64,000 bases of DNA from Kitasatospora cineracea (lineage in GTDB: Bacteria > Actinomycetota > Actinomycetes > Streptomycetales > Streptomycetaceae): positions 310,001 through 374,000 of the forward strand of contig NZ_RJVJ01000003.1 in the NCBI RefSeq assembly GCF_003751605.1, given 5' to 3'. Position numbers and translations under genes: made by a program. The notes under the pieces were generated by a model that did not search any database, was not told the origin of the DNA, and was given only the letters and a program-made list of their open reading frames with translations. Below, piece after piece: positions 55,517 through 63,899 of the stretch; the first letter of the stretch is position 1, and each line of letters starts with the position of its first letter.

Positions 55517-56746
55517 TCAGCGGATGAGGTGGGGGAGGAAGCGGGCGCCCTGGTGGGTGATGGGGCTGTCGTCGGTCTCGCGGATGCCGAGGCCGGCGGA
55601 TTCGCCGTCGACGACCCAGGTGCCGAGGACGGGACGGTTGCCGTCGAAGTCGGGGAGCGGGTGGTACTGCTGGTAGCAGTGGCCTTCGGCGCCGTAGCGG
55701 TCGGGGTCGCCGGCCCAGTCGGCGAGCCGGGTCTGGCTGCCGTCGGGTTCGACGATGCGGATGCCGGCGCCCTCCCGGCCGAGCAGCGGCTTGGCGGCGT
55801 AGCCGGGGCCGTCGGGGTCGGCGAGTTCGCGCGGGCCGTCGAGGTAGGCAGGCAGCAGGTTGGGGTGGCCGGGGTTGAGTTCCCACAGCACGGCCAGTAG
55901 CGCCTTGTTGGAGAGCAGCATCTTCCAGGCGGGTTCGATCCACAGGGTGGAACCGGTGCCGCCGCCGAGGTCGATGACGTTCAGCAGGTGGTCGGCGAAC
56001 TCGTCGTCGACGAGCCACTCCCAGGGGTAGAGCTTGAACGCGGAGCGGATGAAGCGGTGCTCCAGGTCGACGAAGCGGCCGGACATCTCGTCCCAGCCGA
56101 TGTCCTCCATGGCGATGCCGACGGTCTGCAGGCCGGCCTGTTCGGCGCATTCCTGCAGGTAGAGGGTGGTGAGCCAGTCCTCGCCCTCGGTGTCGCCGCG
56201 GGAGTGGGCGAAGTGGACGGGGCCGGGCGGCAGCAGGTGCTTCTGGTCGGACCAGGACTCGACCAGCCGCTCGTGCAGGGAGTTCCACTGGTCGGCCCCG
56301 GGGAAGCGGTCCTCCAGCCAGAACCACTGGGGTCCGGCGGCCTCGATCAGCGAGGTCGGGGTGTCGGCGTTGTACTCGAAGAGCTTGGCCGGCCCGGTGC
56401 CGTCGTAGGCGAGGTCGAAGCGGCCGTACACGCTGGGCTGTTCGGCGCGGCGGCGCCAGGACTCGGCGACCACGGCGGCCAGTCGCGGGTCGGTGATGCC
56501 GAAGTCGGCGAAGCGGTCGGTGCGCACCACGTGCTCGGCGGCGGCGAGGGAGAGTTCGTGGAGTTCCTCGACGACCTCCTCCAGTGCCTCGACCTCGGGC
56601 AGCGAGAACTCGTAGTAGGCACTCTCGTCCCAGTAGGCGTGCGGGCCGCCCTGGTTGCACGGGTCGGAGCACATCGCGTACACGAGGCCCTGGGACTCGA
56701 CGGTGGCCAGCCAGTCGGGACGCGGGGCGATGGTGTGGCGGCGCAA
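55517..56746 (-). CDS. Glutathionylspermidine synthase-family ATP-grasp amidoligase
   Basis: 409 aa from TTG 56746 (LRRHTIAPRPDW). It belongs to the ATP-grasp synthetase family of GspS, YgiC and YjfC: YGRFDLAYDGTGPAKLFEYNADTPTSLIEAAGPQWFWLEDRFPGADQWNSLHERL is the core, and the metal and ATP residues appear in KLYPWEWLVDDEFADHL, AKPLLGREGAGIRIV and GTWVVDGESAGLGIRE. True GspS has an additional amidase domain that is absent here. The family ligates amino groups to peptides or polyamines; the substrate is not known. It follows the lipoprotein gene after 5 bases, so they form an operon. Confidence 0.82.
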   Translation of the reverse strand: MRRHTIAPRPDWLATVESQGLVYAMCSDPCNQGGPHAYWDESAYYEFSLPEVEALEEVVEELHELSLAAAEHVVRTDRFADFGITDPRLAAVVAESWRRRAEQPSVYGRFDLAYDGTGPAKLFEYNADTPTSLIEAAGPQWFWLEDRFPGADQWNSLHERLVESWSDQKHLLPPGPVHFAHSRGDTEGEDWLTTLYLQECAEQAGLQTVGIAMEDIGWDEMSGRFVDLEHRFIRSAFKLYPWEWLVDDEFADHLLNVIDLGGGTGSTLWIEPAWKMLLSNKALLAVLWELNPGHPNLLPAYLDGPRELADPDGPGYAAKPLLGREGAGIRIVEPDGSQTRLADWAGDPDRYGAEGHCYQQYHPLPDFDGNRPVLGTWVVDGESAGLGIRETDDSPITHQGARFLPHLIR

Positions 56747-56751
56747 CCGGA

Positions 56752-57093
56752 TCAGCCCCCGCCCGAGCCGCTGCTGCTGCCCTTGGGGCAGCCGAAGCCG
56801 CCGCGTTTGGCGGCCGCCTTGCTGAAGGTGCCGCCGCCGGCGGTGGTGGTGCCGGAGCCGCAGTAGTACCACTGGCCCGCGCCCGAGCCGCCCGCCGAGC
56901 AGGAGTGCGCGTCGAGGACCTTGAGGGTGCCCGGGTCGACGCAGCGGCTGGGGGTCTTGGTGGACGAGGAGCAGCCCGCCAGGGTCAGGGCCAGGGTGCC
57001 GACCATGCCCAGGGCGACGAAGCCGGAACGGCGGCGGGCACCGGGGGCCGACCGGTCGGGCCCGGTGGCGGAGGAAGGCGGCGGCGAGGTCAT
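56752..57093 (-). CDS. Small lipoprotein (YgiB-like position) in the amidoligase operon
   Basis: 113 aa with a lipobox LTLAGC after a short hydrophobic stretch. The mature part has several Cys (CVDPGTLKVLDAHSC; WYYCGSG) and ends with RGGFGCPKGSSSGSGGG. The Gly-Gly-Phe-Gly and YYCGSG features are reminiscent of the YgiB/DUF1190 partner of YgiC-type ligases, but that is by eye only. First gene of the operon; ATG at 57093. Confidence 0.55.
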   Translation of the reverse strand: MTSPPPSSATGPDRSAPGARRRSGFVALGMVGTLALTLAGCSSSTKTPSRCVDPGTLKVLDAHSCSAGGSGAGQWYYCGSGTTTAGGGTFSKAAAKRGGFGCPKGSSSGSGGG

Positions 57094-57249
57094 GGCGGAT
57101 CATCGTACGCGTGCTGCCGGATGATAGGTGAGGGACCCCGGGAAACTGACGGGACACCAGAGGCGTGAGGCGTTCGTGAGATATCTTTTGCCGATCCTTG
57201 ACCATGAGGCGGCCCGGGCGGCCGCCCGACCTCCGGGGAGCCCCCGCAG

Positions 57250-57672
57250 ATGAACGACATACTCCACGGCCTCGGCGCGGCCGCCGTCTACGGCCTGGTG
57301 GGCCTGGTCCTGCTGCTGCTCGGCTACCTGCTGATCGACGTGCTCACCCCCGGCAAGCTGGGCCGGCTGATCTGGGCCGACGGCAACCGCAACGCGGCCG
57401 TGCTGCTCAGCTCCGCGCTGCTCGGCATCGGCGGCATCGTGTACACCGCGATCCGGTACACCTACGACGACTTCGGCAAGGGCCTGCTGTCCACGCTCTG
57501 CTTCGGCGTCCTGGGCCTGCTGCTGATGGCGCTCGCGTTCTGGCTGCTGGACCTGCTCACCCCCGGGCGGCTCGGCGCGATCCTGGTCTCCACCGAGCCG
57601 CACCCGGCGGTGTGGGTGTCGGCCAGCTGCAACCTGGCCGCCGCCGCGATCGTGGCCGCCTCGATCGCCTGA
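57250..57672 (+). CDS. DUF350 (YjfL-like) integral membrane protein
   Basis: 140-aa protein with four hydrophobic segments: AAAVYGLVGLVLLLLGYLLIDVLTPGKLGRLIW, AAVLLSSALLGIGGIVYTAIRYT, LLSTLCFGVLGLLLMALAFWLLDLLTPGRLG and a final short one. The repeated LLxxLLxxDLLTPGxLG halves are the DUF350 signature. DUF350 proteins occur next to GspS-like ligases in many bacteria, as here, with the lipoprotein and ligase divergent 157 bases away. Confidence 0.85.
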   Translation: MNDILHGLGAAAVYGLVGLVLLLLGYLLIDVLTPGKLGRLIWADGNRNAAVLLSSALLGIGGIVYTAIRYTYDDFGKGLLSTLCFGVLGLLLMALAFWLLDLLTPGRLGAILVSTEPHPAVWVSASCNLAAAAIVAASIA

Positions 57673-57690
57673 GCATCCGCAGGGGCCGGG

Positions 57691-58845
57691 TCAGCGGCGG
57701 GCGGCCGGCAGCAGTTCGGCGAACAGCGGCGCGACCTGCCCGGCCTCCAGCAGGAACCCGTCGTGGCCGTGCGGCGAGGAGAGCGTCCGCAGCGCGTCGG
57801 CGTCCGGCAGCAGCGCGGCCAGTTCGGCCTGCTGGGCGGGCGGGTACAGCCGGTCGGAGTCGACCGCGGCGACCAGCGCCGGAACGGCGGCCCGGCGCAG
57901 CGCCGCCGCCGTCCCGCCCCGGCCGCGGCCGAGGTCGTGCGCGTTCATGGCCTCGTTGAGGACCACGTAGCTGCCCGCGTCGAAGCGGTGGGCGAGCTTC
58001 TCGGCGTGGTGGTCGAGGTACGACTCGACCGCGAACCGCCCGCCCCGCCAGGGGTGTTCACCCGACTGCGCGGCCCGGCCGAAGCGGGCCGCGAACTCGG
58101 GCTCGCTGCGGTAGGTGATCTGGGCCAGGCGGCGGGCCAGGCCCAGGCCCCGGTGCGGGCCGCCGCCCGGCGGCAGGTGGTGGTAGTCGCCGCCGTGCCA
58201 CCCCGGGTCCGTGCGGATCGCGTGCAACTGCGCCGAGGCGTGCGCGATCTGCTCGGCGGAGGCCGCCGCCGCGGTGGCCAGCACCAGCAGCGCCCCGACC
58301 CGCCGCGGGTGCGCCACCGCCCACTCCAGCGCGCGCATCCCGCCCATCGACCCGCCGACCACCAGCGCCCAGCGGTCGACGCCGAGCGCGTCCGCGAGCC
58401 GCACCTCGGCGGCGACCTGGTCGCGCTGGGTCAGGAACGGGAACCGGCTGCCCCAGGGCCGACCGTCCGGCGCGGTCGAGGACGGACCGGTGGAGCCCTG
58501 GCAGCCGCCGAGCACGTTCGGCGCGACCACGAACCAGCGGTCGGTGTCCAACGCTCGCCCCGGTCCGACCAGTTCCGTCCACCAGCCGGCCGTCGGGTGC
58601 CCGGGGGCGGCCGGCCCGGTGAGGTGGCTGTCCCCGGTCAGGGCGTGCAGCACCAGCACCGCGTTGGAGCCGTCGGGGCGCGGGGAGCCCCAGGTCTGGT
58701 ACGCCAGCCGGGCCCCCGGCAGGGCGCCGCCCGCCTCCAGGGCGAGCGGCCCGGGCAGCGCGAACCAGCGCCGCCCCCCGGCCGGGTCGCCGTCCCGCCA
58801 CGCCCCGGAGGGCGGCGGGACGGCGGGCAGCGGCGGGCCGTTCAG
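57691..58845 (-). CDS. metX: Homoserine O-acetyltransferase, apparent CTG start
   Basis: 384-aa alpha/beta hydrolase that acetylates homoserine for methionine synthesis. RLAYQTWGSPRPDGSNAVLVLHALTGDSHLTG gives the first region, the nucleophile elbow GGSMGGMRALEWA holds the catalytic Ser, and ALRTLSSPHGHDGFLLE the catalytic His with VAAVDSDRLYPP as the Asp. Homologues start just before the PPxGAWRDGD segment, but no ATG, GTG or TTG exists in frame there; the CTG at 58845 overlaps the metY stop as CTGA and is the best start. It is coupled downstream of metY. Confidence 0.87.
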   Translation of the reverse strand: MNGPPLPAVPPPSGAWRDGDPAGGRRWFALPGPLALEAGGALPGARLAYQTWGSPRPDGSNAVLVLHALTGDSHLTGPAAPGHPTAGWWTELVGPGRALDTDRWFVVAPNVLGGCQGSTGPSSTAPDGRPWGSRFPFLTQRDQVAAEVRLADALGVDRWALVVGGSMGGMRALEWAVAHPRRVGALLVLATAAAASAEQIAHASAQLHAIRTDPGWHGGDYHHLPPGGGPHRGLGLARRLAQITYRSEPEFAARFGRAAQSGEHPWRGGRFAVESYLDHHAEKLAHRFDAGSYVVLNEAMNAHDLGRGRGGTAAALRRAAVPALVAAVDSDRLYPPAQQAELAALLPDADALRTLSSPHGHDGFLLEAGQVAPLFAELLPAARR

Positions 58846-60161
58846 GACGCGCCCTTCGCCGAGCGGAAACCGGCCTCCAGGTCGGCCCGCAGGTCCGTGA
58901 CGCTCTCCAGCCCGACCGACAGGCGCACCAGGCCCGGCGCCGCCCCGGTGGCCGTCAGCTGCTCGGCGTCCAACTGGCTGTGCGTGGTGGAGGCCGGGTG
59001 GATCACCAGGCTGCGCACGTCCCCGATGTTGGCGAGGTGGCTGAACAGCTCCAGCCCGTCCACGAACCGCCGCCCCGCCTCGATGCCGTCGCGCAGCTCG
59101 AAGGAGAGCACCGCGCCCGCGCCGCGCGGCAGGTAGCGCTGCGCCGCCCCGTACCAGCGGCTGGAGGGCAGCCCCGGGTAGTGGACGACCGCGACCTCGT
59201 CGCGCTGCTCCAGCCAGCGGGCCAGCTCCAGGGCGTTCGCGGTGTGCCGCTCCAGCCGCAGCGACAGCGTCTCCACGCCCTGCAGCAGCAGGAACGCCGA
59301 GTGCGGGGAGAGCGCGGGGCCGAGGTCGCGCAGCAGTTGGACCCGGAGCTTGGCGGCGAACGCGCCCGGGCCGAGGGCGTCCCAGAAGCGCAGGCCGTGG
59401 TAGCTCGGGTCGGGCTCGTTGAAGCCGGGGAAGCGCTTGGGGTCGGCGCCGAAGTCGAAGCTGCCGCCGTCCACGACCACGCCGCCAATGGTGGTGCCGT
59501 GCCCGCCGAGGAACTTGGTCGCCGAGTGCACCACGACGTCCGCGCCGTGTTCCAGCGGTCGCAGCAGGTACGGGGTCGGCACGGTGTTGTCGACGATCAG
59601 CGGCACCCCGGCGGCGTGCGCGACGTCCGCGACCCCGCGCACGTCCAGCACGTTGCCGCGCGGGTTGCCGAGGGTCTCCGCGAACAGCGCCTTGGTGTTC
59701 GGGCGGATCGCCGCCCGCCACGCCTCCGGGTCGTCCGGGTCCTCGACGAAGCTCACCTCGACGCCGAACCGGGGCAGGGTGTGCCGCAGCAGGTTGTACG
59801 TGCCGCCGTACAGCGAGGCCGAGGACACCAGGTGGTCGCCGGCCTGGGCCAGCGTCAGCAGTGCCAGCGTCTCGGCGGCCTGCCCGGAGGCCAGCGCGAC
59901 CGCCGCCACGCCGCCCTCCAGCGAGGCCAGGCGCTGCTCCAGCACGTCGGTGGTCGGGTTGTGGATGCGGGTGTAGATGTTGCCCGGCTCGGCGAGCGCG
60001 AACAGGTCCGCGGCGTGCGCGGTGTCCCGGAAGGCGAACGAGGTGGTCTGGTAGATCGGCACCGCCCGCGCCCCGGTCGCCGGGTCGGGCTGCGCGCCCG
60101 CGTGGATCTGCCGGGTCTCGAACGACCAGCCGGGAACGGCCTCGGGGCTCTGCTCGGACAT
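58842..60161 (-). CDS. metY: O-acetylhomoserine aminocarboxypropyltransferase/cysteine synthase
   Basis: 439-aa PLP-dependent Cys/Met-metabolism enzyme. The start MSEQSPEAVPGWSFETRQIHAGAQPDP precedes the conserved YTRIHNPTTDVLEQRLASLEGG, then ASGQAAETLALLTLAQAGDH and the PLP-lysine region HSATKFLGGHGTTIGG. The Lys in SATKF binds PLP. It uses O-acetylhomoserine made by the adjacent metX, plus sulfide, to form homocysteine. A 4-base overlap couples metX to it. No SAM-IV-like riboswitch core was seen upstream; an ATGTCC-GGACAT repeat at 60386-60410 is a weak operator candidate. Confidence 0.93.
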   Translation of the reverse strand: MSEQSPEAVPGWSFETRQIHAGAQPDPATGARAVPIYQTTSFAFRDTAHAADLFALAEPGNIYTRIHNPTTDVLEQRLASLEGGVAAVALASGQAAETLALLTLAQAGDHLVSSASLYGGTYNLLRHTLPRFGVEVSFVEDPDDPEAWRAAIRPNTKALFAETLGNPRGNVLDVRGVADVAHAAGVPLIVDNTVPTPYLLRPLEHGADVVVHSATKFLGGHGTTIGGVVVDGGSFDFGADPKRFPGFNEPDPSYHGLRFWDALGPGAFAAKLRVQLLRDLGPALSPHSAFLLLQGVETLSLRLERHTANALELARWLEQRDEVAVVHYPGLPSSRWYGAAQRYLPRGAGAVLSFELRDGIEAGRRFVDGLELFSHLANIGDVRSLVIHPASTTHSQLDAEQLTATGAAPGLVRLSVGLESVTDLRADLEAGFRSAKGAS

Positions 60162-60483
60162 GCTGCTCCTGTACGGATCACGGGCGCGACGCGGGCACGG
60201 CGGAGCCGTCGCTCGGACGCGGGAGGGCGGGGAGGAGGGCACCGCCGGCGGGTCTGCGCGGCCGGGGTGCCTGCCGTACCGGCGGCGCGGCGGCGCTGCC
60301 GGACGGTCACGGCGTCAGGTAAGCACAGGCCGCGAACGCCCCGCCAGCGGATCGCGGAAGCGGAAACGGGACGACACGGGGCGCAATGTCCCGGAGACCT
60401 GACAGGACATCACCCGATCATCCGACCATGGGTTTTGAGGGGAACCGGCAGCTCGGTCGGGGGCCGGACGGGCGCCGGGGCGC
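60162..60483. other. 322-bp region upstream of metY
   Basis: No gene. It holds the metY promoter and leader. An inverted repeat ATGTCC-n13-GGACAT lies at 60386-60410. I looked for a SAM-IV riboswitch, which is common in front of actinomycete metYX, and did not find its GCCGGCAACC core. Confidence 0.45.
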
Positions 60484-61368
60484 TCAGGTCGGGGCGGTGT
60501 CCGGGATGCCGAGCAGGGCCAGGAACGCCGCCGTCGCCGGGGTGGGACCGGTGCGCGGCCAGACCACCGTCTCGATCCGGACCGGCGCGTCCGTGACCTC
60601 GACGACCGCGATGCCGGTCAGCCGCGGGACGTACGCGGCGGGCAGCATCGCCACCGCCAGGCCAGGCCCCACTAGGCGGGGGATGTAGGACGCCTCGTCG
60701 ACCTCGAAGGCCACGTCGCGCACCAGCCCCGCGGCGGCGAACGCCAGATCGGTCTGGGCCCGTCCCGCGGTGCCCGACGGGAGGTCGACGAAGGGCTCGG
60801 CGGCCAGCTCGCGCAGCGGCACCCGCCCCCGGGAGGCCAGCGGGTGGTCCGGCGCGACGGCGGCGACCAGCCGGCCGCGGGCGAGCTCGCGGGCCGTGAC
60901 CCCCTCGGGCCGGAAGGTGGTCGGCAGCCCGAGGAAGGCGACGTCCAGCTCGCCCTCGCGGACCTGCTCGACCAGGTTCTTGCTGGCGCCCACCCGCAGA
61001 CTGATCCGCACCTGCGGGTGCCGGCCGCGGAAGTCGCGCAGGCCCACCGGGATGTCCACCGCGGTGACGGTCGAGATCAGGCCCACCGCCAGCCGCCCGC
61101 GCACCTCGCCGACCGCCGCCGCGACCTCGGCGGCGGCCCGCTCCGCCGCCTCCAGGCACTGCCGGGCGGCCGGCAGGAAGGCCTCCCCGGCGGCGGTCAG
61201 CCGGACCCGGCGGCTGGTGCGTTCGAACAGGCGGGCGCCCAGCTCCTGTTCGAGCCGGGCGATCTGGTGGCTGAGCGCCGACTGCACGACCAGGCAGCGC
61301 TCGGCGGCCCGGGTGAAGTTCAGCGTCTCGGCCACCGCGAGGACGTAGCGCACCTGCTGGAGTTCCAT
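60484..61368 (-). CDS. LysR family transcriptional regulator
   Basis: 294 aa from ATG 61368 (MELQQVRYVLAVAETLNFTRAAERCLVVQSALSHQIARLEQELG). The N-terminal winged helix is textbook for the family, with recognition helix QSALSHQIARLE. The effector domain follows from about residue 90 (GRLAVGLISTVTAVDIPVGLRDF). Two in-frame ATG codons upstream (61377, 61380) are less likely. It is divergent from the EamA transporter over 81 bases that contain a symmetrical inverted repeat, so it probably regulates the transporter and itself. Confidence 0.88.
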   Translation of the reverse strand: MELQQVRYVLAVAETLNFTRAAERCLVVQSALSHQIARLEQELGARLFERTSRRVRLTAAGEAFLPAARQCLEAAERAAAEVAAAVGEVRGRLAVGLISTVTAVDIPVGLRDFRGRHPQVRISLRVGASKNLVEQVREGELDVAFLGLPTTFRPEGVTARELARGRLVAAVAPDHPLASRGRVPLRELAAEPFVDLPSGTAGRAQTDLAFAAAGLVRDVAFEVDEASYIPRLVGPGLAVAMLPAAYVPRLTGIAVVEVTDAPVRIETVVWPRTGPTPATAAFLALLGIPDTAPT

Positions 61369-61387
61369 GCGATCCATCATGAATCGA

Positions 61388-61426
61388 GATCGATGGGCTG
61401 ACAAACATGTGTTGGACTCATCGATC
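61388..61426. promoter_or_regulatory. Candidate LysR operator
   Basis: 8-bp arms GATCGATG and CATCGATC spaced 23 bases apart, with a central ACATGT at 61405-61410 centred within half a base of the same axis. It lies in the 81-bp divergent spacer, 20 bases from the LysR start and 24 from the EamA start, where LysR regulators usually bind. Confidence 0.6.
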
Positions 61427-61449
61427 GGGCCGGGGCCAGACTGCTGCCC

Positions 61450-62430
61450 ATGAGAGCGAACCCCGGCACCACCACTCCGACCACGACCTCGGCGGCCCAG
61501 CTTGGGACCTCGCCGGAGACCCCGCGCCCGGCCGCCGGGCCGTCCCGCGGCGGCCGCGCGCTCGGCTCGCTGCCCCGCACCGCGCTCACCGCGCTCGCCC
61601 CGGCGGTGTGGGGCACCACCTACGTGGTCACCACCGAACTGCTGCCCCCCGGCCACCCGATGTTCGCCGCCCTGCTGCGCGCCCTGCCCGCCGGACTGAT
61701 CGCCCTGGCCGTCACCCGGGCGCTGCCGCGCGGCCGCTGGTGGGGCAGGGCCGCCGTGCTCGGGGTGCTGAACATCGGACTGTTCCTGCCGCTGCTGTTC
61801 ACCACCGCCGAACGCCTCCCCGGCGGCGCCGCCGCCACCCTCGGCGCCGTCCAGCCGATGATCGTCGCCCTGCTCGCCGTCCTGATGCTGCGCCAGCGGC
61901 TCTCCGGCCGGCGACTGGGCTGGGGGCTGGTGGGCGTGGTCGGCGTCGGACTGGTGGTGATCGGCCCGAGCGCGGCGCTGGACGCCGTCGGCGTGGCCGC
62001 CGGGCTCGGCGGCGCCGCCGCCATGGCCCTCGGCGTCACGCTCACCAAGCGCTGGGGCCGGCCCGAGGGCGTCAGCCCGCTCGCACTGACCGGCTGGCAG
62101 CTTACCGCCGGCGGCCTGTTCCTGCTGCCCACCACCTTCCTGTTCGAGGGCGCGCCCCCGGCGGTCGACGGGCGGGCCGCGCTCGGCTACCTGTGGCTCG
62201 GCCTGGTCGGCGGGCTGCTCACGTACGCCCTCTGGTTCCAGGGCATCGGCAGCCTCCCGGTCACCAACGTCGCGGTGCTGGGCCTGCTGTCGCCGCTGGT
62301 CGCGGCGGTGCTCGGCGCGCTGCTGCTGGACCAGACGCTCGGGCCGGTGCAGCTGCTGGGCTTCGCGCTGGCGCTGGCGTCGATCGTGGCCGGACAGCTG
62401 CCCGAACGGCGGGCGGGCGCCCGGGGCTGA
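61450..62430 (+). CDS. EamA/DMT family transporter
   Basis: 326-aa membrane protein with ten hydrophobic segments in two EamA repeats: LAPAVWGTTYVVTTELLPPGHPMFAALLRALPAGLIAL and the second near GGAAMALGVTLTKRWGRPEGVSPLALTGWQL. GTTYVVTTELL and FQGIGSLPVTNVAVLGLLSPLVAAVLGALLLDQTL are typical of the YdcZ/RhaT-like drug/metabolite transporters. A 40-residue Pro/Thr-rich cytosolic N-terminus precedes TM1. Its regulator is probably the divergent LysR. Confidence 0.87.
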   Translation: MRANPGTTTPTTTSAAQLGTSPETPRPAAGPSRGGRALGSLPRTALTALAPAVWGTTYVVTTELLPPGHPMFAALLRALPAGLIALAVTRALPRGRWWGRAAVLGVLNIGLFLPLLFTTAERLPGGAAATLGAVQPMIVALLAVLMLRQRLSGRRLGWGLVGVVGVGLVVIGPSAALDAVGVAAGLGGAAAMALGVTLTKRWGRPEGVSPLALTGWQLTAGGLFLLPTTFLFEGAPPAVDGRAALGYLWLGLVGGLLTYALWFQGIGSLPVTNVAVLGLLSPLVAAVLGALLLDQTLGPVQLLGFALALASIVAGQLPERRAGARG

Positions 62431-62470
62431 CGCGGTGTGCCGTCGAGGGCCGATGTCCCGTCAGTTGCGG

Positions 62471-62498
62471 ACGGCCGCCCCGGAACCGGGGCGGCCGT
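62471..62498. terminator. Bidirectional terminator between EamA and NlpC/P60 genes
   Basis: 13-bp stem (ACGGCCGCCCCGG and its complement) around a 2-base gap, so effectively a 4-base loop. It sits 40 bases after the EamA stop and 28 before the convergent hydrolase stop. Confidence 0.85.
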
Positions 62499-62525
62499 GG
62501 TGCGTCGGCGGGTGCGGCGGGGCCG

Positions 62526-63572
62526 TCAGACCCGGCGGATGGTGCTGATGGTCAGGGCGTCGACCGCCATGGTGCGGACCGGGGCGCCGGGCTTCGGGGC
62601 GTGCACCACCGTGCCGTTGCCGATGTACATGGCGACGTGGTCCTGGGCGCCGTGCACGTTGTAGATCACCAGGTCGCCGGGCTGGGCGTTGTGCCAGTCG
62701 CGGCCCACGCTGCTGCCCACGCCCGCCTGCTCCTGCGAGGTGCGCGGCAGCGCGATGCCGGCCTTCGCGTACGCGTACACCATGAGCCCGGAGCAGTCGA
62801 AGCTGTTCGGCCCCTCGGCGCCCCAGACGTACGGCTTGCCCCGCTGGGCGAGCGCGGTGTCCACGGCGAGCTGGGCGGCGCCGCTGGAGGCCTTCGGAAG
62901 GGAGGAGAGGTCCACCCGGTCGGAGCCGCGCGAGGCGGTGCCGCCGTTGTCGGCGAGGATCGCCTCGCGGTCGGCGGCGCTGAGCTGGTTGAGCAGCCGC
63001 CGCGACTCGGCGAGCTTGGACTGCACCTCGCTCTTGGTGTCGTTCAGCGTCTTGGTCTCGCCGTCCAGCTCGGCCAGGACCGTCGAGGTCTCCTGCTTCT
63101 GCTGGTCCAGCCGGCGCTGCTGGTCCTTGAGCGCCTTGAGGACCTCGCTCTGGGTGCTGGCGGCCTGGTTGAAGGAGGACGCCTTGGCGAGGTACTGGTC
63201 CGGGTCGGTGGAGAGCATCAGCTGCATCGACGGGTCGACGCCGCCCTGCCGGTACTCGTCGCCCGCCACCTCCGCCAGCCCCGAGGCCAGCTCGGTCAGC
63301 TGCTCCTGGCTGCGGGCCACCTGGTCCTGCAGCTGGCCCGCCTGCTGGCGCAGCTGGTCGGCCCGCTCCTTGGCCCCGTTGTACTTCTCGGTGGCCTGCT
63401 CCATCTCCTCGGAGAGCTTGTCGACCTGGGCCTTCACCTCGTCCTTGGACGGCTGCGCGGGCGCCGCGTGCGCACCGACCTGGGCCGACAGGGCGACCAC
63501 GGTCGCGGCGGCACCGGTGAGCACGGTCACCCGGGCTCGGCTCGGCTGCTTGGGGCGGCGGTGGGAGGCCAT
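62526..63572 (-). CDS. NlpC/P60 cell-wall hydrolase with coiled-coil domain
   Basis: 348 aa from ATG 63572 (an in-frame ATG at 63614 is possible). A signal peptide (VTVLTGAAATVVALSAQVGAHAAPA) is followed by a long coiled coil from about residue 40 to 205 (KAQVDKLSEEMEQATEKYNGAKERADQLRQQ). The C-terminal NlpC/P60 domain has the catalytic Cys in NSFDCSGLMVYAY and His in DHVAMYIGNG. It is a RipA-like D,L-endopeptidase that cleaves peptidoglycan stem peptides during growth or sporulation. GGAG lies 7 bases before the ATG. The inverted repeat GGCTGAC-n5-GTCAGCC at 63715-63733 may be part of its promoter. Confidence 0.87.
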   Translation of the reverse strand: MASHRRPKQPSRARVTVLTGAAATVVALSAQVGAHAAPAQPSKDEVKAQVDKLSEEMEQATEKYNGAKERADQLRQQAGQLQDQVARSQEQLTELASGLAEVAGDEYRQGGVDPSMQLMLSTDPDQYLAKASSFNQAASTQSEVLKALKDQQRRLDQQKQETSTVLAELDGETKTLNDTKSEVQSKLAESRRLLNQLSAADREAILADNGGTASRGSDRVDLSSLPKASSGAAQLAVDTALAQRGKPYVWGAEGPNSFDCSGLMVYAYAKAGIALPRTSQEQAGVGSSVGRDWHNAQPGDLVIYNVHGAQDHVAMYIGNGTVVHAPKPGAPVRTMAVDALTISTIRRV

Positions 63573-63899
63573 CCGAGGCTCCTTCTTCCGGTTCTTCCGG
63601 TCGGACTCATTCATTCGAGTGATCGTCCGAAGATAGGTTCGACGCCAGACCGTAATCAAAAGCGGGCCCCGCGTCCACTCCCCTCCGCTCCCGAACCCGG
63701 CAGAGGAGAGGAGTGGCTGACTGTACGTCAGCCTGACAACCGGGCAGGGGAAGGGGGGTCGGTGAGGTGTCACATGTGGCGTGGCTGATGGGTTTGAGGG
63801 CTGTTGGGTGGGTTTCGGACCGGCTCGGGCGGGGCGAGCGGGACTGGTGGGTGGCGGGGCCGGGAAAGCGGCGGGGGTGTCGCGGCGCAGAATGGATCC
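63573..63899. promoter_or_regulatory. Divergent spacer upstream of the NlpC/P60 gene
   Basis: 327 bases without a gene, holding an inverted repeat GGCTGAC-n5-GTCAGCC at 63715-63733. The conserved GGGGAACC-type core of a ydaO (c-di-AMP) riboswitch, which precedes many such hydrolases in Streptomyces, was searched for and not seen. Confidence 0.45.

Noticed and set aside
60162..60440. SAM-IV riboswitch upstream of metY
   Set aside because: The conserved GCCGGCAACCCUC-type core and pseudoknot strands are not present on either strand.
63573..63790. ydaO (c-di-AMP) riboswitch before the NlpC/P60 hydrolase
   Set aside because: Conserved GGGGAACC and related core segments are missing; only a simple inverted repeat is visible.
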